Source: Lampris incognitus
Taxonomy: Eukaryota > Chordata > Actinopteri > Lampriformes > Lampridae
Assembly: GCF_029633865.1 (NCBI RefSeq)
Contig: NC_079219.1
Location: forward strand, 55,728,182 to 55,792,181
Direction of reading: 5' to 3'
Length of the DNA stretch: 64,000 nt
Position numbers and translations under genes: made by a program. Of the stretch, positions 46,534 through 61,500 are shown in pieces. Each line of letters starts with the position of its first letter. Within the stretch, counting starts at the first letter, position 1. The notes under the pieces were generated by a model. It saw only the letters and a program-made list of their open reading frames with translations. It was not told the origin of the DNA and made no database searches.

Positions 46534-49500
46534 CCTATCATGATCATCATCTTGATGGGGAGGTACAATTTCAGCCGCAAAGTAAGCTGGTGGGGGTTGA
46601 ACATCTCGCTCAATTGCACCTCAGCATAGCAAGTGACTGTGAGCAGAGGGGGTTTAAACCCACGACCGTCAATGGTAGAGCAGCACATCACCATGCTGCC
46701 CACTATCAACACAATCCTTGTGAACCCAGAGGCGAAAAGAGATGCTCTCCTCACCTGATCCACAGTGAAGACACTGATCCTCTCACGACCAAGCCACTTG
46801 TTAAACTCCGCCCCCCAGTTCTGCACGAGGCTGCCGGGGGCAACCACCAGGACACGTTTAGTGACGGGTTTCCCACCATAAGGGCCCTGTCGTAGCAACG
46901 TCCAGGCCAAGGCCACGCTCTGCAGGGTCTTCCCCAAACCCATTTCATCAGCAAGGATGGCTCCACAGTGAGACATGGATCTAAAACACACAGACATGCA
47001 CACACAGACACCAAATGTCAACACACAATTCTTGAGGAGACCTATAGAAGAATGGTGATTAACATAAAGGAAGAGTGACTTCAATGGCCAATAAGCTCAC
47101 ACATGACAACAGATACAATAATTGTAGCTTTTCAGTTCTCACATACCTCCCCCAGGTTACACACATACACACAAAGTTTATGAGCATACACATACATGCA
47201 GTTTTTTCAAAGAGGTCAGAGTGCAGGGCTGCCTACAGTGAAGCACTTCTGGAGGGGTTTTGGGGTCTTGATCAAGGTCACTTCAGGCTCCAGGATGACC
47301 CGAAACCCACCCCCCTTTTTTCTACCCAACTGTACCCAACCAATTACCCCACTCTTCAAAGTCGTCCCGGTCGCTGCTCCACCCCCTCTGCCGATCCGGG
47401 GAGGGCTGCAGACAACCATGTCTCCTCCGATACATGTGGCGTCACCAGCCGCTTCTTTTCACCTGACAATGAGGAGTTTCACCAGGGGGACGTAGCGTGT
47501 GGGAGGATCACGCTATCCCCCCCACCCCAGTTCCCGCTCCCCCCTGAACAGGTGCCCGACCGACCAGAGGAGGCGCTAGTGCAGTGACCAGGACACGTAC
47601 TCACATCCGGCTTCGACTCCCGCTGACACGGCTAATTGTGTCTGTAGAGATGCCCGACCAAGCTGGAGGTAACACAGGGATTTGAACCAGAGGTCCCTGT
47701 GTTGGTAGGCAACGGAACAGACCACTACACTAGACCCGACACCTCTAAAAATGTCTTCTTTTTATTGATCACTAAGTGTAGCCAATTCTCCCTTTCTAAC
47801 TGCCAGGTGATGACAGGTTTCTAGCATTACAGTCCATCAAAGGGATCCCCCCTGTCATTTCACAACCTGTCAGACACAATTCCATCTACATCACCTCATG
47901 CCCATGACACACTCGTAGAGGAACAGCAGGCCCTCTCTCTGGTGGGGTCGGAGGTGAGCGGTCAGGTAGGGGTCAACCACTACATCCACCACAGGAAGCC
48001 CCGCCTTGTTCCAGGTCCACTGATGGTTGGCAGAGGGACGCGGCATGACCAAAGCACCTGCAGACACAGAGGCCTCGAACGTTTCATGTACTGATATTTG
48101 TGTATGAAAACTGCATTTGTACAACTCAGTGTGGATTCTGTTGATGTGAAATAAGACTCCTAAATTCGAGCAAATTCACTGACGTGGTGAACCAGTGGAC
48201 CTTAACTTCTAAAGAAAGGGATCTAATAAAGAATATAACAATGACTACAAGGGGGATAAAGAATATATTCTACTGACAGTTCAGCTACTGACTCTTTAGT
48301 CAAAGAATTTAGAAGAACGAAAGCTGAAAGCCACTTTATCTTGTCACTGTAGTTTTCTTACAAGTTTGTTCTCTACATTTAACTCATCCTATTGTATAGG
48401 AGCAGTGGGCAGCGGCGGTGCAGCGCCCAGGGACCAACCCCAGCTCTTTTTCTTATTGCCTTGGTCAAGGGCACAGGCAGAGTATTAACCCTAACATGCA
48501 CATCTTTTTTTTAAATTTAAACTACAAGTTAAATTGTGCAAAGCATTTTAGAAGCCAAACACATGCAAGGCTTCAGTCTGGACAGAGATTTCGCATTTTC
48601 TAGTACAACCTCTCTAATCTGTACGTATACCTGGAGTGAGGGGGTCATGGCGAGGTTTGCAGGACTGCTCCTCCTGTGGTTTGACCCCTGGTCGCTCTAA
48701 TCTGCTCAGCGGCATTGGGCAACAGAACGGTTTTGACGCCAGGCAGCGGGAAGGCAGTGCTGTTTTACGTTGTTCTTCATTCTTCTCCTCCATGTGGGCA
48801 TCCAGGAAACAGCGTCCCTTGGCAAAGTCTTCGGCGGAGATCACCCCCATCACCTCCACCTCCTTACCGCCGATCATCAGAGTCTCTCCCTCGCACAGGG
48901 ACGCCAGCTGAGACACCTTGTAGCCGCTACCTAAACACAAACACGCCGAGATCAGTTCAAAGAGGGAATCCCAGAAAGTTGAATCAGTTCATCTGGACAC
49001 AAAGTTTAGCGGGAGAAACGTTTCATCACTCATCTAAGTGACTTCGTCAGTCTCAACTGACTCCAGCACAGTTGCATAACGACCGAAACCGGCGATCGGT
49101 TTCATATGCAAATGCTGTAACCATTCATTAGAGTTACAATGGTCATGTGTACTATTCACAGAGGAGTGGGGAATAGCTGCATTCATAGCATTGTAAGATG
49201 GCAACAGATGTACTTAGACCCCCCCCCCCCAGTTCAGGGATGGTCATTCCCTCTTCACATAGATGGCCTCTTTGACTACCCGTTCAAACCTTGTTCCTCT
49301 CTATCAAGGATGTGCACATCCTCATCCTTGAAAAAGTGGTCACTGGTCTTGTTTGATTACAGTCAATCCGTACCAACTGCATCACCAACCAATATCGCCA
49401 GAGATGAGAGGAAGGCACTCATGACTCTCCGCAAGGACAGTAACATCATCATCCTTCTGGCGGACAAAGGTAGGAGCACTGTTTTAGGGATGGGCATGGT

Positions 49501-52500
49501 TAATCGGTTAACCAGTCAACTGAAACATCCTTAATCGAAATGTCAACAACATCCATCCATCCATTATCCAAGCCGCTTATCCTGCTTAGGGTTGCGGAGA
49601 TGCTGGAGCCTATCCCAGCAGTCACTGGGCAGCAGGTGGGAAGACACCCTGAACAGGCCGCCAGTCCATCACAGGGCCGACACATTCACACCTAGGGACA
49701 ATTTAGTATGGCCGATTCACCTGACCTACATGTCTTTGGACTGTGAGAGGAAACCGGAGCACCTGGAAGAAACCCACGCAGACACGTGGAGAACATGCAA
49801 ACTCCACACAGAGGATGACCCGGGACGACCCCCAAGGTTGGACAACCCTGGGGTTTGAACCCAGGACCTTCTTATTGTGAGGTGACCACGCTAAGCACTG
49901 TGCCACCGTGCTGCCCTGAAACGTCAACAACATCTTTACGGAAATGTCAACTTTTTTCCCCATTTTTTAAAGGCATTATGATTAGCTTAGCTGATTAAAT
50001 TAATGTTTTCAAAGAATATAATACCTTTAAAATAGAGTATTCTGTTCCATTTTAATTGGTGGTTTGGAATTAGCAGTGGGATCTTGAACTTTCGGGGGAA
50101 GCGGTAAACACGACGGCAGCACCAAAGGGAAAACGCAGCGTTGTGTGGGGAATATTTAGAAGGGATTGATCAGCGTTGCATTCAGTGCAAGATATGTGGC
50201 AACAAACTTAAGTTATACTAGTTCAACAACTACAATGAGATATCATGTGCAACAAAAGCATGACAAATCTCTTGATGAAGGAAAACAAGCAAGTATGGCA
50301 TCCTTTGTTACTGTTAAACGCAAGTGTGATTCCAGAAGAAAAGAACAGATAACAGCTCATCACTTCAGTGATTACAAAAGATACGTTAGCTCACGTAATT
50401 CATAGCGCCAGAAAATAAGACAATTACAGTGCAGGTTGAGAAAGAATACAGCAACAAAGTTGGGGGATTAAATCAGACCTTTGTGCTGTCAACGTTGCCT
50501 TTTCCCATCAGTAGGTGGACCCCCCTTACAAGAGTAGCATATATAAATAACTGTAACATGTTCCTACATGGGCGGCACGGTGGCACAGTGGTTAGCGTGG
50601 TCGCCTCACAGCAAGAAGGTCCTGGGTTCGAGCCCTGGGGTAGTACAACCTTGGGGGTCATCCCAGGTCGTCCTCTGTGTGGAGTTTGCATGTTCTCCCC
50701 ATGTCTGTGTGGGTTTCCTCCGGGTGCTCCGGTTTCCTTCCACAGTCCAAAGACATGAAGGTCAGGTGAATCGGCCGTACTAAATTACTAGGTGTAAATG
50801 TGTGTGTGTGTGGGCCCTGTGATGGACTGGTGGCCTGTCCAGGCTGTCTCCCTGCCTGCCGCCCAATGACTGCTGGGATAGGCTCCAGCATCCCGCGACC
50901 CTGAGAGCAGGATAAGCGGTTTGGATAACGGATGGATGGATGGATGTTCCTACATGGAGGGATGGGAAATCAAAACCTCTGTCCTAAAAACTCGCAGCAC
51001 AGATGAGCGACACGGCCAAAAATATTGCTGCACATCTTCACACTGCCGCTGAAGAATGGGGATTGACTGGAAAAGTCTGTTCATACGTGCATGATAATGC
51101 ATAGAAAAAGTTTCTTGCAAACAAGACTTCAGCAGTAAAATGGGAATCGGTGGGCTGTTATGCCCATACATGTCAGCTTGCCATAAATGATGGTTTCGGT
51201 AGCACTAATATGAGCCATGTGGTGGCGGTGTTCAGCTGTTTACTGTCCCATTTTCACCATAGCTCCACTGCAATAAGTGTGTTGAAGAGAAAGCAGGAGC
51301 TTCAGAGTTTGCCGTTACAGTACTGTCACACATGCTGGAATTTGGTGTTTGATATGATGCATGAGCAACGTTGAGCAGTGACGGTCACATTGTCAGGCAG
51401 GAATGTCACCAAAATAAGTGATGCACGAAGGCTGGAACTTACCGATGACACCTGGCAGTCAATGGAAGAAGACATGTGGCCAGCATTCAGATTCTGAAGT
51501 GCGCGACAACAGCCCTCTGCAGTGAGACACACGTGTGCATCTCGGCGGCTTACCCGGCAACACACAGCCTCATGAACAGGCACCTGCAACCTGTAGCTGG
51601 AGAATCTCCAAAGGTAACGGAGTTCAGATGGGCTGTAGCAAGCTCTCGCAAGAGGCGTGTGATGGATAAAATATCTCCTGGTAAGTTGCCATAGATACAT
51701 GGACCATGCATTTTATTTTATTATGATGTAACTAATTCACTAGGCCTACTTCTTTAACATCTGTTTCATCAATTGCTATTTCATTGAAATCATCATTTTG
51801 AGTGTTAATTTTCAAGCTTTTCTCATACAGACGCTTACTAGACATTTGTTGTCAGTAAAAGCTCCGATGTCCAAGGTTTATTTTAGTTAGAATTTGTTGT
51901 TTTATTCATGTTTTCTACCACAAACTTAATTAGATAAACGAAAACGAAAAGAAGAAAACATATTGAGTAAGTTAAACTATTATTTCGGGGCACATTTCAC
52001 AAATTAAGGTCTGAGAAAGTATCTGTACACACCAGCACACACACATTTATAAATATATAATTAAATAAAAATGGCTCCTACAGTGGATTTGTGTGCGCTG
52101 CAGGCAAAGCGGTGCTGACCGCCTCATGTCTAGATCCCAGGCACAAGCAGGTGATTCTGTATATGGCAGGAGTGTCAGAACAGTTGAGACGTGTATTTTC
52201 TAAACACCACGTCTCAGTTGCTTTCAAATCCCAAAACACGCTGTGCCAGAAACTGGTCCACCCCAAGGATCGGGTCCCCTGGCACAAACAGAGCAATATA
52301 GTGTACGCTGTTAAGTGCCGGGAGGATTGCCGTGACTTGCACATCGGGGAAACAGCCAGGATGACTGTCGGAACTGCCGATCTGCATAGGCTAGTAGTTA
52401 GCTTAGCCTGCCCCGCTTCCTGTCAGACCGCCCTCGGTGTTTCCGCTTCGGGTGCAGCGCCGAACAGGGCCGTGGTCCCTGGGCCCACAGGACGCAGCAG

Positions 52501-55500
52501 ACCAAGCTCTCCCAGCCATCAGATGAAGACAAAACTTAAGTCGCAGGCGTGGACGTGGACAAAGACACTGCGTGGACGGTACTGGGTGAGGCCGCCGCAA
52601 ACGTAAATTTGCGCCGCCATCTTCCCACACCAGAAGTGGAAGAGTACCTCTATCGCCATCTTACAATGCTGTGATCGCAACTATTCCCCAATCCTCTGTG
52701 AATCCTCTGTCACACGGCCATTGTACATCTAATTAATGGTCACGGCAGTTTGCATATGAAACGGATCGCCGGTTTTGGTCATTATGAAACTGTGCTCTTT
52801 ATAAGGGTTGGGATACCTTCAGTCAGCTGAGACTGACAGTCACTTAGATGAGTGATGAAACATTTCTCCCACTAAACTTTGTGGGATTTCCTTACCTATA
52901 TTACTGAGTATGCATCAAGTCCGAGGGAAGGTGTTGAAGAGTTGGTGTAGAGGAAATAAGTTCTCAATCTAGACTCTTTAGTGCTCCTATATTTCAGTCA
53001 CAAGGATGTTGTCGGAGACCAACAACTCTGACGCTCATTTTCTTAAGTAATTTTCAGGCTTATAATGAAGGCGATCTAAGAATTGAACATGTTCTTCAGG
53101 TATAAGTGCTGTACATTGTTAAGGATAACAGCAACGGCTAAACACTTAAATGTAAGATAATACAATAAGTTACTGACCCCTGGAGAGACACTCTCTTTGT
53201 GCTTTCCTCTCTGCTACAGGTAGGTCTTGGTTTCTACCAGAACCTCAGCTTGTTCCAACTGCCAGCTCCTCCAAAGCCCCAGGACAAAGCTCTGCAGTGC
53301 ACTACAGGGGATCTGCCCCCATACTCAGCCGCAACCCAGTTTTTTGAAATGCCCTTCTTTACCACCCGAAGGTGCCACAGATTCTGGCCTCTTTTAAAAC
53401 AGGCCAAAATAGTTTCCTAAGGAACTCTTTTTCTCAGTAGCAAGGATGAACTTTGAGATCCATCCATCCATCCATTGTCTTAACCGCTTATACTCAAATT
53501 AAAAATGAGTCTGAAAAAAAGAACCTTTTATCATCATTACTGGGACTTTTGCAGTCTCCCTGTTTGCAACACCACTCCGCTGCAGTAAATATCAAACACT
53601 AAAACACAACAACACTAGGTTGTAATTAGGGACATCTCTGTCTCACCCTTCCCGATGTCCTTGCCCTCCATATCTTTCAGGGTAGCGGTCCGCCCTCTGG
53701 TCACCAGCACCGCATCGCCTTCCCAGCGCTTGTGTTTCTTCTTACTGGCCTTGCACCACATCACACTGAAGTAGCATGCTCCATCTTGACCGCAGCGTGA
53801 CCCTACGCTCTCTGAACCAGGATCGCTGACTGACCCCACAGCCACCGCCGATCTCTGAGGGGACCCACACCTCAGCTGGGGGGAACCTGTCAGTCCTGGA
53901 ACACAGAGATGCGATACAGTGGCTGAACATGCAGTACAAGACATATACACAATGAAACTCATGTTCAGTTCAGATAACTCCCCACTAGAGGGCATCAGTG
54001 CCTCAGGGTTGTGCTTTCCCTCCACACAACCAGCCCCATGACCAGCTTGAGAAATTAGACCTGGACTAAGGAGTCACGTGGGTACAATTTTCCTGAGAAA
54101 TCCACACACCTCAGACTGTCAGGTAAGACTACAAAATATTAATGAACGATATTGAGAGTTTCTGAGCAAGGCTCTCGATTGGTGCCTCACTAACAATGAG
54201 TTTTGACAATGACTCCCAGAACAATACTTAAGATAAAGCAACAGTTTTATGCTTTACAACCCAAATAAAACCAAAAATGAGAGATTTCTCCCCTTAAGTC
54301 AGAGGAAACGGTAAGCCAGCCTGAACACAAGACACAAGCTGAAATTAGACCACAACTTTTTAATAGAAAGAAATAAATCAACGTATAAACGTACAAGAGA
54401 AAGGACACTGCCACTCACATACAGTTACTACAAAAAACAAATGCCCGTGTAATCACATACGTGTCAATAACAAACAGCAATGTCACAAAAATCAACCCGA
54501 TCTCTCCCCTTTGTCTATCCTCCCTCAGCTGGCAGCAGACAGAGAGAACTTTTGGGGAAGCCGACGCTTTCTCTTTCAGTCAAAAGGCTGCAGCATCCCA
54601 ACGTGCAGGGTTTATCTCCATCAGAAACGTGAGGGCTTAAGCAGCTCAACCCAAGCCCTTACACAGGCTGAGGTATCAATGAAAATCTGGACTCTACAGC
54701 TGATTCTAGAACAGTTGCAGTGTTGTTATTCTATGTTAAGTACACTGAGAGAGCCACGAAACCGGAGTCAAATTCCACGTATGTGCAAACCTACATGGCC
54801 AATAAACATGAATCTGAATTCGGCGGTGGTTCTCAGGGTTTCTTTTTCAGCTCCCACCTCCTCTGAAGCAGCAAAAATCATGGCGATCAATGGTGATTGA
54901 TTCATCCTCTGTGTGTGACGTGGTTTTTTTTTTTTTAATCTCTGGATAAGTTTTCCTTTGTTTGGACGGATAATTCCCCCCACAACCTCTGTGGTAATAA
55001 AGAAGCTCGCCTCATTGATTCCCCAAGCACTGTAACTTTCTTTTCAATGCTGTTGTTGCAATTCTGCCAAAGGGGCTGTGTGTAATTTCTACCTGTGCTG
55101 AGCTCTATCATTCAACTATCTGAACAACAGAAGGGTACACACACCTTTGTGTATAATTCATATATTCCCTGACAAAACAAGTACTTTGAAATTGCTATAC
55201 GTAAACACCTGTTTTGAGTTTTTTAAGACTGTCACAAGGTCGGTGATGAGTTTTTTTTACACAACTGATTGTGTCTGCAGTCAATAGTTTGTAAAATGGT
55301 AAGAATCAATCATTTATTTGTGCTGAGGGGAAACTGCTGACAACTCAAGTAAGTTAGCTGTACCCTGCAATACCCAAAGAGGCCATATCTATCTGTAAGA
55401 GGCACAACAGTTCCAAGCAAAGGAGAAAAAAAGTCCAGGCAAAAGAGTTCAAGCTCTGAAACAGCTCTGAAACCCAAAACTGTCGGGAGTGATATGCTCG

Positions 55501-58500
55501 TCAGCCATATCTCGTTGCTTAAATCCAGACTGCTCAGAGACTCCCACTGTCACATGGTCACGAGTACGAGAGTGTGTGTGTTTATGAGTTTTATAGAGGG
55601 GGCGGCAGCCCATGTCTGAGTCTGGCAGCCTTCAGTTTCTCCACTTTGATCTTGGCTCGCAGAAGCTCCTCCTCCAGCTCTTGCTTCCTCTTCAGCCCCT
55701 CCCTCTTCTCTTCCAGATAGATTCCCACCTTCCTATGATTGGCCAGCACCAGCTCGTGCTCCTCCTTGGCCAGGTGCAAGGGACGGATCCTGCTGGGCTC
55801 ATGGTGAGGGTAGATGTCGTTGGGGTAAAAGTCATGCCGTACAGCCAGCGGAGAAGAGGAGAGGGGGATGTTGACAGAGGATGCGGCGGGAGACAGCGAG
55901 GGATCGTAATCGTGGACACTGCTCAAGTCCTGCTCTGCCTCGCACCCAAGCTGACCACCCTCCAGCACAGGGTGTATGTGTGTGGAGAGGTTAGACAGGT
56001 CTGGTGGGGGTTTAACGTCCTCTTCTCCGTCCAGCTGGACCACCTCATGGGGGATGATGGGGACTGCTGGTTGATACTCCTGGAGCCCAGGCAGAGAGGA
56101 GCTGCTGCCAGGATGTTCAATTGGAGAGTTACGCTTGTTGTAAATCAACCTACAGAAAGAAAGGATCAAGTTATATTATAACGAGGCAATTACTGAAATA
56201 TAAAATTATCACACAATTGTGAGTCAATCAGATTGTTGTGGAGTGATTATGTTATTACTGTAACACTATTTCAATATCATTAGACTTCACTTTGGAGTTC
56301 CTTCATGAATTATGTAGAGTGAGTAGATGCACGCAGGTTGCAAATGATCCATTAAAAGTTAAGCTTGTTGCCAACTGAACTAGTGGTTGAGAAAGCAATG
56401 ATGACAAGAGAGAATTTACCCAAAACAAACTCCTGAGTACACTGATAACCATCAAAAAGTAAAGGTAGAGCAGTACATTCTTCCCTCTTCATGAGCTTGT
56501 TAACACAGGAAGAGTATGTGATCTGAATGGGTTCGGGATCTGTGAGCAGAGCCCCTCCCTTGTTAGATAGGCCAGTATTAGGGACGGGCTCTGTTGTGGA
56601 GGTCTTGACACTCTGCTCTACGTTTGCTCCACTCTTATCTGTATGTTTACCCCTTTTAAATTTGTTATGTTATATGTGTGTGTGCATGTGTGTGTGTGCG
56701 CATATGCATGTGTGTGTGTGTGCACAAGTTTCATACTGTACCTGCGCAAAGCCTGGTCTTTATCATGTATGGGCACATGGTGGAACAGGTGAGGGATCAT
56801 CTCCATCACTCTCCTGGTTGGCTCAGAGATGCTTCCCCGGTACTCCGGCTGGGCATGTCTTCTCTGCATCACTTCCTGCTTAGCTGACTCCTTCAGCCTC
56901 TTGTACAGGGTCCTCAGGCCCTGAGCGGTACGGGGAGGTCTGTCCCCACCAAGGGCATTGTACTGCTCTGCCACGGTGTCCCAGCACTTGTTCTTGTCCA
57001 CGATGACTGCATGTTTGTTGGTGTGCTCCTCCAGGATGCGCACATGAGGGCGGACCAGCTTCAGTAGGTCCAGCTTCTCAGAGAGGGTAAAGTTGGAGGA
57101 ACGAGCTTTACCCACCATGCTGGACAGGAAAACAGAGCCGGTCGCCATCTTAGAGCATAGCGGACAGACTCAGGGCAAACCAGGCCTACAGCTGGAGCTG
57201 GCGCGTTTCTATCACCTCCCCTCTGCACAGTGGCTCTTAACTATTCCACCTTGTCCTTTTCCCCCCCTTCTCTTCCTCCTTGATGGCCTCTCTCTCTCTT
57301 CCCTCTCTCCTTTTCTTTGTCTACAGAGATAAAGCCAACAGGGCTTTAACTGTCAAGCGCCTCTCATTTCCCCCTCACTTCCTCCTCTCTGGATCAATTA
57401 AATTCTGTGTCTAACATATGCATGAACACATGTACTCCCTAGGTTCTTTCTCTGCTACGTTGCACAACAAAATCAGTCTGTACACACAATAAGAATCAGG
57501 CTTAACTAGGCCAGCCTCGTTTAGGCCCCCGCCTACCGCGCGGAAGGCTTTGGATGAATTCCTCCCAGCTTAGGCTGACGTAGCTAAGCTGCTTAAGCCT
57601 AGCCCGACCTACTTACAGCCCGGTCTCAGTAAACCCAAAACCAAGCGCAGCGCAGAGCACACCACAGCCGCACTATTGTAAATAGTAACAGCGGGGACGG
57701 TGGAAATAGGTGTGCAGCGCACTAATATGGGAACACTCTTAAGGCTCAGTATTGTGGGCGGCTAGGGGTCAATAGCCGGGGTTTGTTTTTTTTGTTTTTT
57801 TTTAAGTAAGAGACGAGTCGAAAATAGCCCCGGCTTAACTAACTGGTGGGGTGGTGGGGGGAGGGGCTCCGAGTAAGGCGCTGCGCATGCCCGCAAGCGC
57901 GAGCGTTTATGCATAACATAAATCTCAACTCGCGCGCCGCCGCCGCCGCAGCCGCTACCGGGATTATCGATTCAAACGCAGTCCGGGCGGAGATACCGTT
58001 TCGTACCAAGTGCCCCGATCGATAGGAGGCATCGGAGAGGGATGATTGAAGGAGGAGGGCACTAGTTGCTCTCAAACAAGGAGGGAGGGGGGCGGGGGGG
58101 GGGAGATCCTGAGCACGGCTCAAATCTGCCAGGCGCTGCACTTAACGGGGCGCCTGTGCCATTTGCATAATGCCGCGGACCTGCTGTCACTCACGCCGCT
58201 TCCTTCAACGTCCGTTTTAAGTTCAGCCCGCAACGGCACGGCACGGCAGCCCCCCCCCCGGGGACGGGCGGCACAGCCGAGAAGCCCGCCCCGGGGGGGA
58301 GACGGACCCACGCTGGCTGGCGCGGTGCGCTGATGGGGAGAGTAATGCTGCTGCACATCCCAGTGAGCAGGGCAGCCGGCGCAGCGCCGAATCCGATGTT
58401 TACCTGCGCGTGGGAGAGCGCGCGAGCGCACGTGCACCCACACGGATACAACTAGAGAAGGAAGGAAGGCAGGCAGGCGTGGGTATAAATCCATACGTCG

Positions 58501-61500
58501 CACGTGTGTCGGATCATAAAGCCAACACATCTTCCCCGGCCAAATACAAAGGATTCCGTGATCAGGGCTCCCCCCCCCCCCACAGCTATAACCCAGTTCA
58601 TGAGATGTCCCCTAGCATATCGAAACGTCAGTGGTCCGAGTACCTTGTGTAAAAGTTACCTGTGTAGTGGTTATGGGGCTACATAATTCCCCTTATTGGG
58701 CCGGTAGGAACGTTAGTTTACAGCTGAGTAAAATCAACACACACAAAATGTACCGACAGACATAAGGAAAGTGCTTCACGAGCGAGATAAGAGCTCAGCC
58801 AGAGGGATGGCACAACATGGCGTGAGGCACGGCTGTGCCCATTTCAGTTCTGTGTCTCAGATCATCAAACGAGGGAAATCCATTTGACACTTTCTACACC
58901 ACATCTCAGCCCTGATGTAACACGTTCATTTCCTAATTTACTGACATGGATCTGAACTGCAGCTTTTGTGGCGCCGAGCCAGAAACGGTTATGCGTTTGT
59001 TCTGTGTTTTGGGGTGACACGGAGAATTTTATATATAACAAGACTGGGCACTCTATAGTAATTATGCCTAGAGACATAATTACTGCATTTGAATGTGAAA
59101 CTGAGTCTTTTAAGTTACACGACGAATCTTACACTTGAATTTGGTCAATTTCCCGTACAGCAAGGTCCCTCCCAAACCTTGGTGCTTTCCTGGCTGAGTT
59201 CAACACGTACATGGACACACTGTCCTATTATCTGCAGCCCCTGATTAAGTTTCACTGACTTCATTTAGGTTATTGTTTGTGTATCATATTTAGATACTTT
59301 ATACTTAATTGTTTACGTTGCATATTTCATTCGGTTATCTGCCTTTTTCCATTTCCACTTGCAGAAATTTGAATTATAAGAATGTATGTTTCACCTAACA
59401 GCTGAATGTCTGAAAACTGCTGATTGTGTGTGTGCATAACGTTCAATTAAAAAAAAGAAGAGAAGACACCGGTAATGTGTATTTTGTCTATTACATGTTT
59501 TTAACAATTATAAGTATTTGAATGATGATGCTTTTTTTGATATTTGCAGAAATATAATGCCTGCAAACTTGAAAGTGCGTGCGCGTGTCGGTAAATGCCG
59601 ACTTGTGAATTACTTGCACGAGTGGCGAGCTACATCCACAGCAGAGGAGCTTTGTGTTAAGCGTGTGTAAAATGGTTGGGCTTAAGACGAGTGTGCGAGT
59701 CCCTCTGCAGAAGGGAGCCGTAACAAACCAGGAATACACGGCTAATACAACATTCCCAGCGTTCTTGGACGAGAAAAAGGATTTCAATCAAATCAAGCGG
59801 TGCACAACATTACAATATTTCCTGCCGTTGTTCGTCAAGTTTCAAGGGGTTTGCAAACGGGATGGATTTCAGACCTCACTGAGCACCCCTAATCATCCAG
59901 TGGAATTTATTCATTCATTCACTGCAGAACAAATCTCATACCTGCGTAGAATCTTGAAATTAAACAGGATTTTCTAGAGTACATAACTGCTCGATGCTGT
60001 TACCCAATCATGAACGTTGTAAATAGACGATGACTCTTCAGAGCACCCTGCTGACTCAATCTGCTAATGCACACATCGTGTGGGCAATTACAACCATGAA
60101 GTTTACCCCCCTCGGTTATAAAATTGATGCTGCTGAGTCCCGTCTGCACAAATTACAGCAGTGTAGGGCAAAACAACAGAACCTAATGAAGTACATCTCA
60201 CACAAGTGTTGGTCAAGGAATACAAATTTAGGTACATATTAGTGATAAGTGGATGTTAGAGTTTTGAGTTTGCACTTGAAAAATAAAGCTTAACATGTGC
60301 AATCCTTCCTTCCTCTCTTTGTGTGAGAGAGAATGACATCATTAAATTCAACTGCTAATTGTCACGTTAAAACCGATTCACTTAACAAGAGACAAAATAT
60401 AACTCACCAAACACAACCTCTTCTTTCTTAGAACGCAGCTTAAGACCTTTTCACAGCAAGATACTCTTGTTTCAAACTACAACTTTTATAGAAACTTTCC
60501 TGTTCATGGAATAATCTTCATCCATATATACACCGATCAGCCAAAACATTAAAACCACTTGCTTAGTATGGTGTAGGTCCCCCTCGTGCCACCAAAACAT
60601 CTCTGACTCATTGAGGCATGGACTCCACAAGACCTCTGACGGTGTCCTCTGGTATCCGGCACCAAGACGTTAGCAGCAGATCCTTTAAGTCCTGTAAAAT
60701 TGCAAGGTGGGGCCTCTGTGCATCGGACTTGTTCTTCCAGCACATCCCACAGAAGCTCGATCGGAATGAGATCTGGGGAATTTAGAGGCCAAGGCAACAC
60801 CTTGAACTCTTTGTCATGGTCCTGAAACCATTCCTCAACGATGCGTGCAGTGTGGCAGGGTGCATTATCCTGCTGAAACAGGCCACTGCCAGCAGGGAAT
60901 ACCATTGCCATGAAGGGGTGTAACTGGTCTGCAAAAATGTGGTATGTGTCAAATTGACATCCACATGAATGCCAGGAGAACATTGCCTAGAGCGTCACAC
61001 TCCCTCCACTGGCTTGCCTTCTTCCCATAGTGCATCCTGGTGCCATCTCTTCTCCTGGTAAACGACGCACATACACCCAGCCGTCCACATGAAGTAAAAG
61101 AAAATGTGATTCATCAGACCAGGCCACCTTCTTCCATTGCTCCATGGTCCAGTTCTGATGCTCACATGCCCATTGTAGGCGCTTTCGACAGTGGACAGGG
61201 GTCATCATGGGCACTCAGACTGGTCTGAGGCTACGCAGCCCCATATGCAGCAGGGTGTGATGCACTGTGTGTTCTGATACCTGTCTATCATAGCAAACAT
61301 TAACTTTTTCAGCGATGTGAACTACAGTAGCTCTTCTGTGGGATCAGACCAGACGGGCTGGCCTTTGCTCCCCACGTGCATAGTAGTTTTAATGTTTTGG
61401 CTGATCGGTGTATATGAGGTAGTAACAAGCAGTGAGTGCAAATGGGCTTTAAAAGCTGACATTTTGTGTGTTATTTCCCCTGCCATATTCAGACAAGTCC

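Larger units (their letters stand above)
49486..52145 (+). pseudogene. hAT transposon with BED-finger transposase remnants
   Basis: Starts at a TAGGGATGGGCATGGTTAAT end resembling hAT termini, inside the Penelope-like element. Coding remnants on plus: QCKICGNKL and [15 protein letters not shown] (BED zinc finger, about 50185-50260), [17 protein letters not shown] (RNase H-like region, near 51152), and [11 protein letters not shown] near 52115. Stops and frameshifts interrupt it and the 3-prime inverted end was not found. It holds two nested S1 SINEs. Confidence 0.7.
48986..52893 (+). mobile_element. Penelope-like retroelement with inverted terminal repeats, interrupted
   Basis: About 230-260 bp at 48986-49218 recurs inverted at 52629-52893 (for example GTTTCATCACTCATCTAAGT, GTTTCATATGCAAA). 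Inside, on the plus strand, are an N-terminal reverse-transcriptase piece ([20 protein letters not shown] then LADKGRST, near 49400-49485) and a GIY-YIG-type endonuclease start ([29 protein letters not shown], near 52250-52360), the hallmark pair of Penelope-like elements. The reverse-transcriptase core is missing: other elements replace it. Fills most of rad54b intron 3. Confidence 0.78.

Noticed and set aside
50571-50660. tRNA genes suggested by A and B boxes in S1, S2 and the fold-back repeat
   Set aside because: No complete cloverleaf with acceptor stem is apparent, and the motifs lie at the head of multi-copy SINEs.
59654-59977. 107-codon plus-strand frame inside rad54b intron 2
   Set aside because: No similarity recognised, no promoter or splice context; kept as unsupported.
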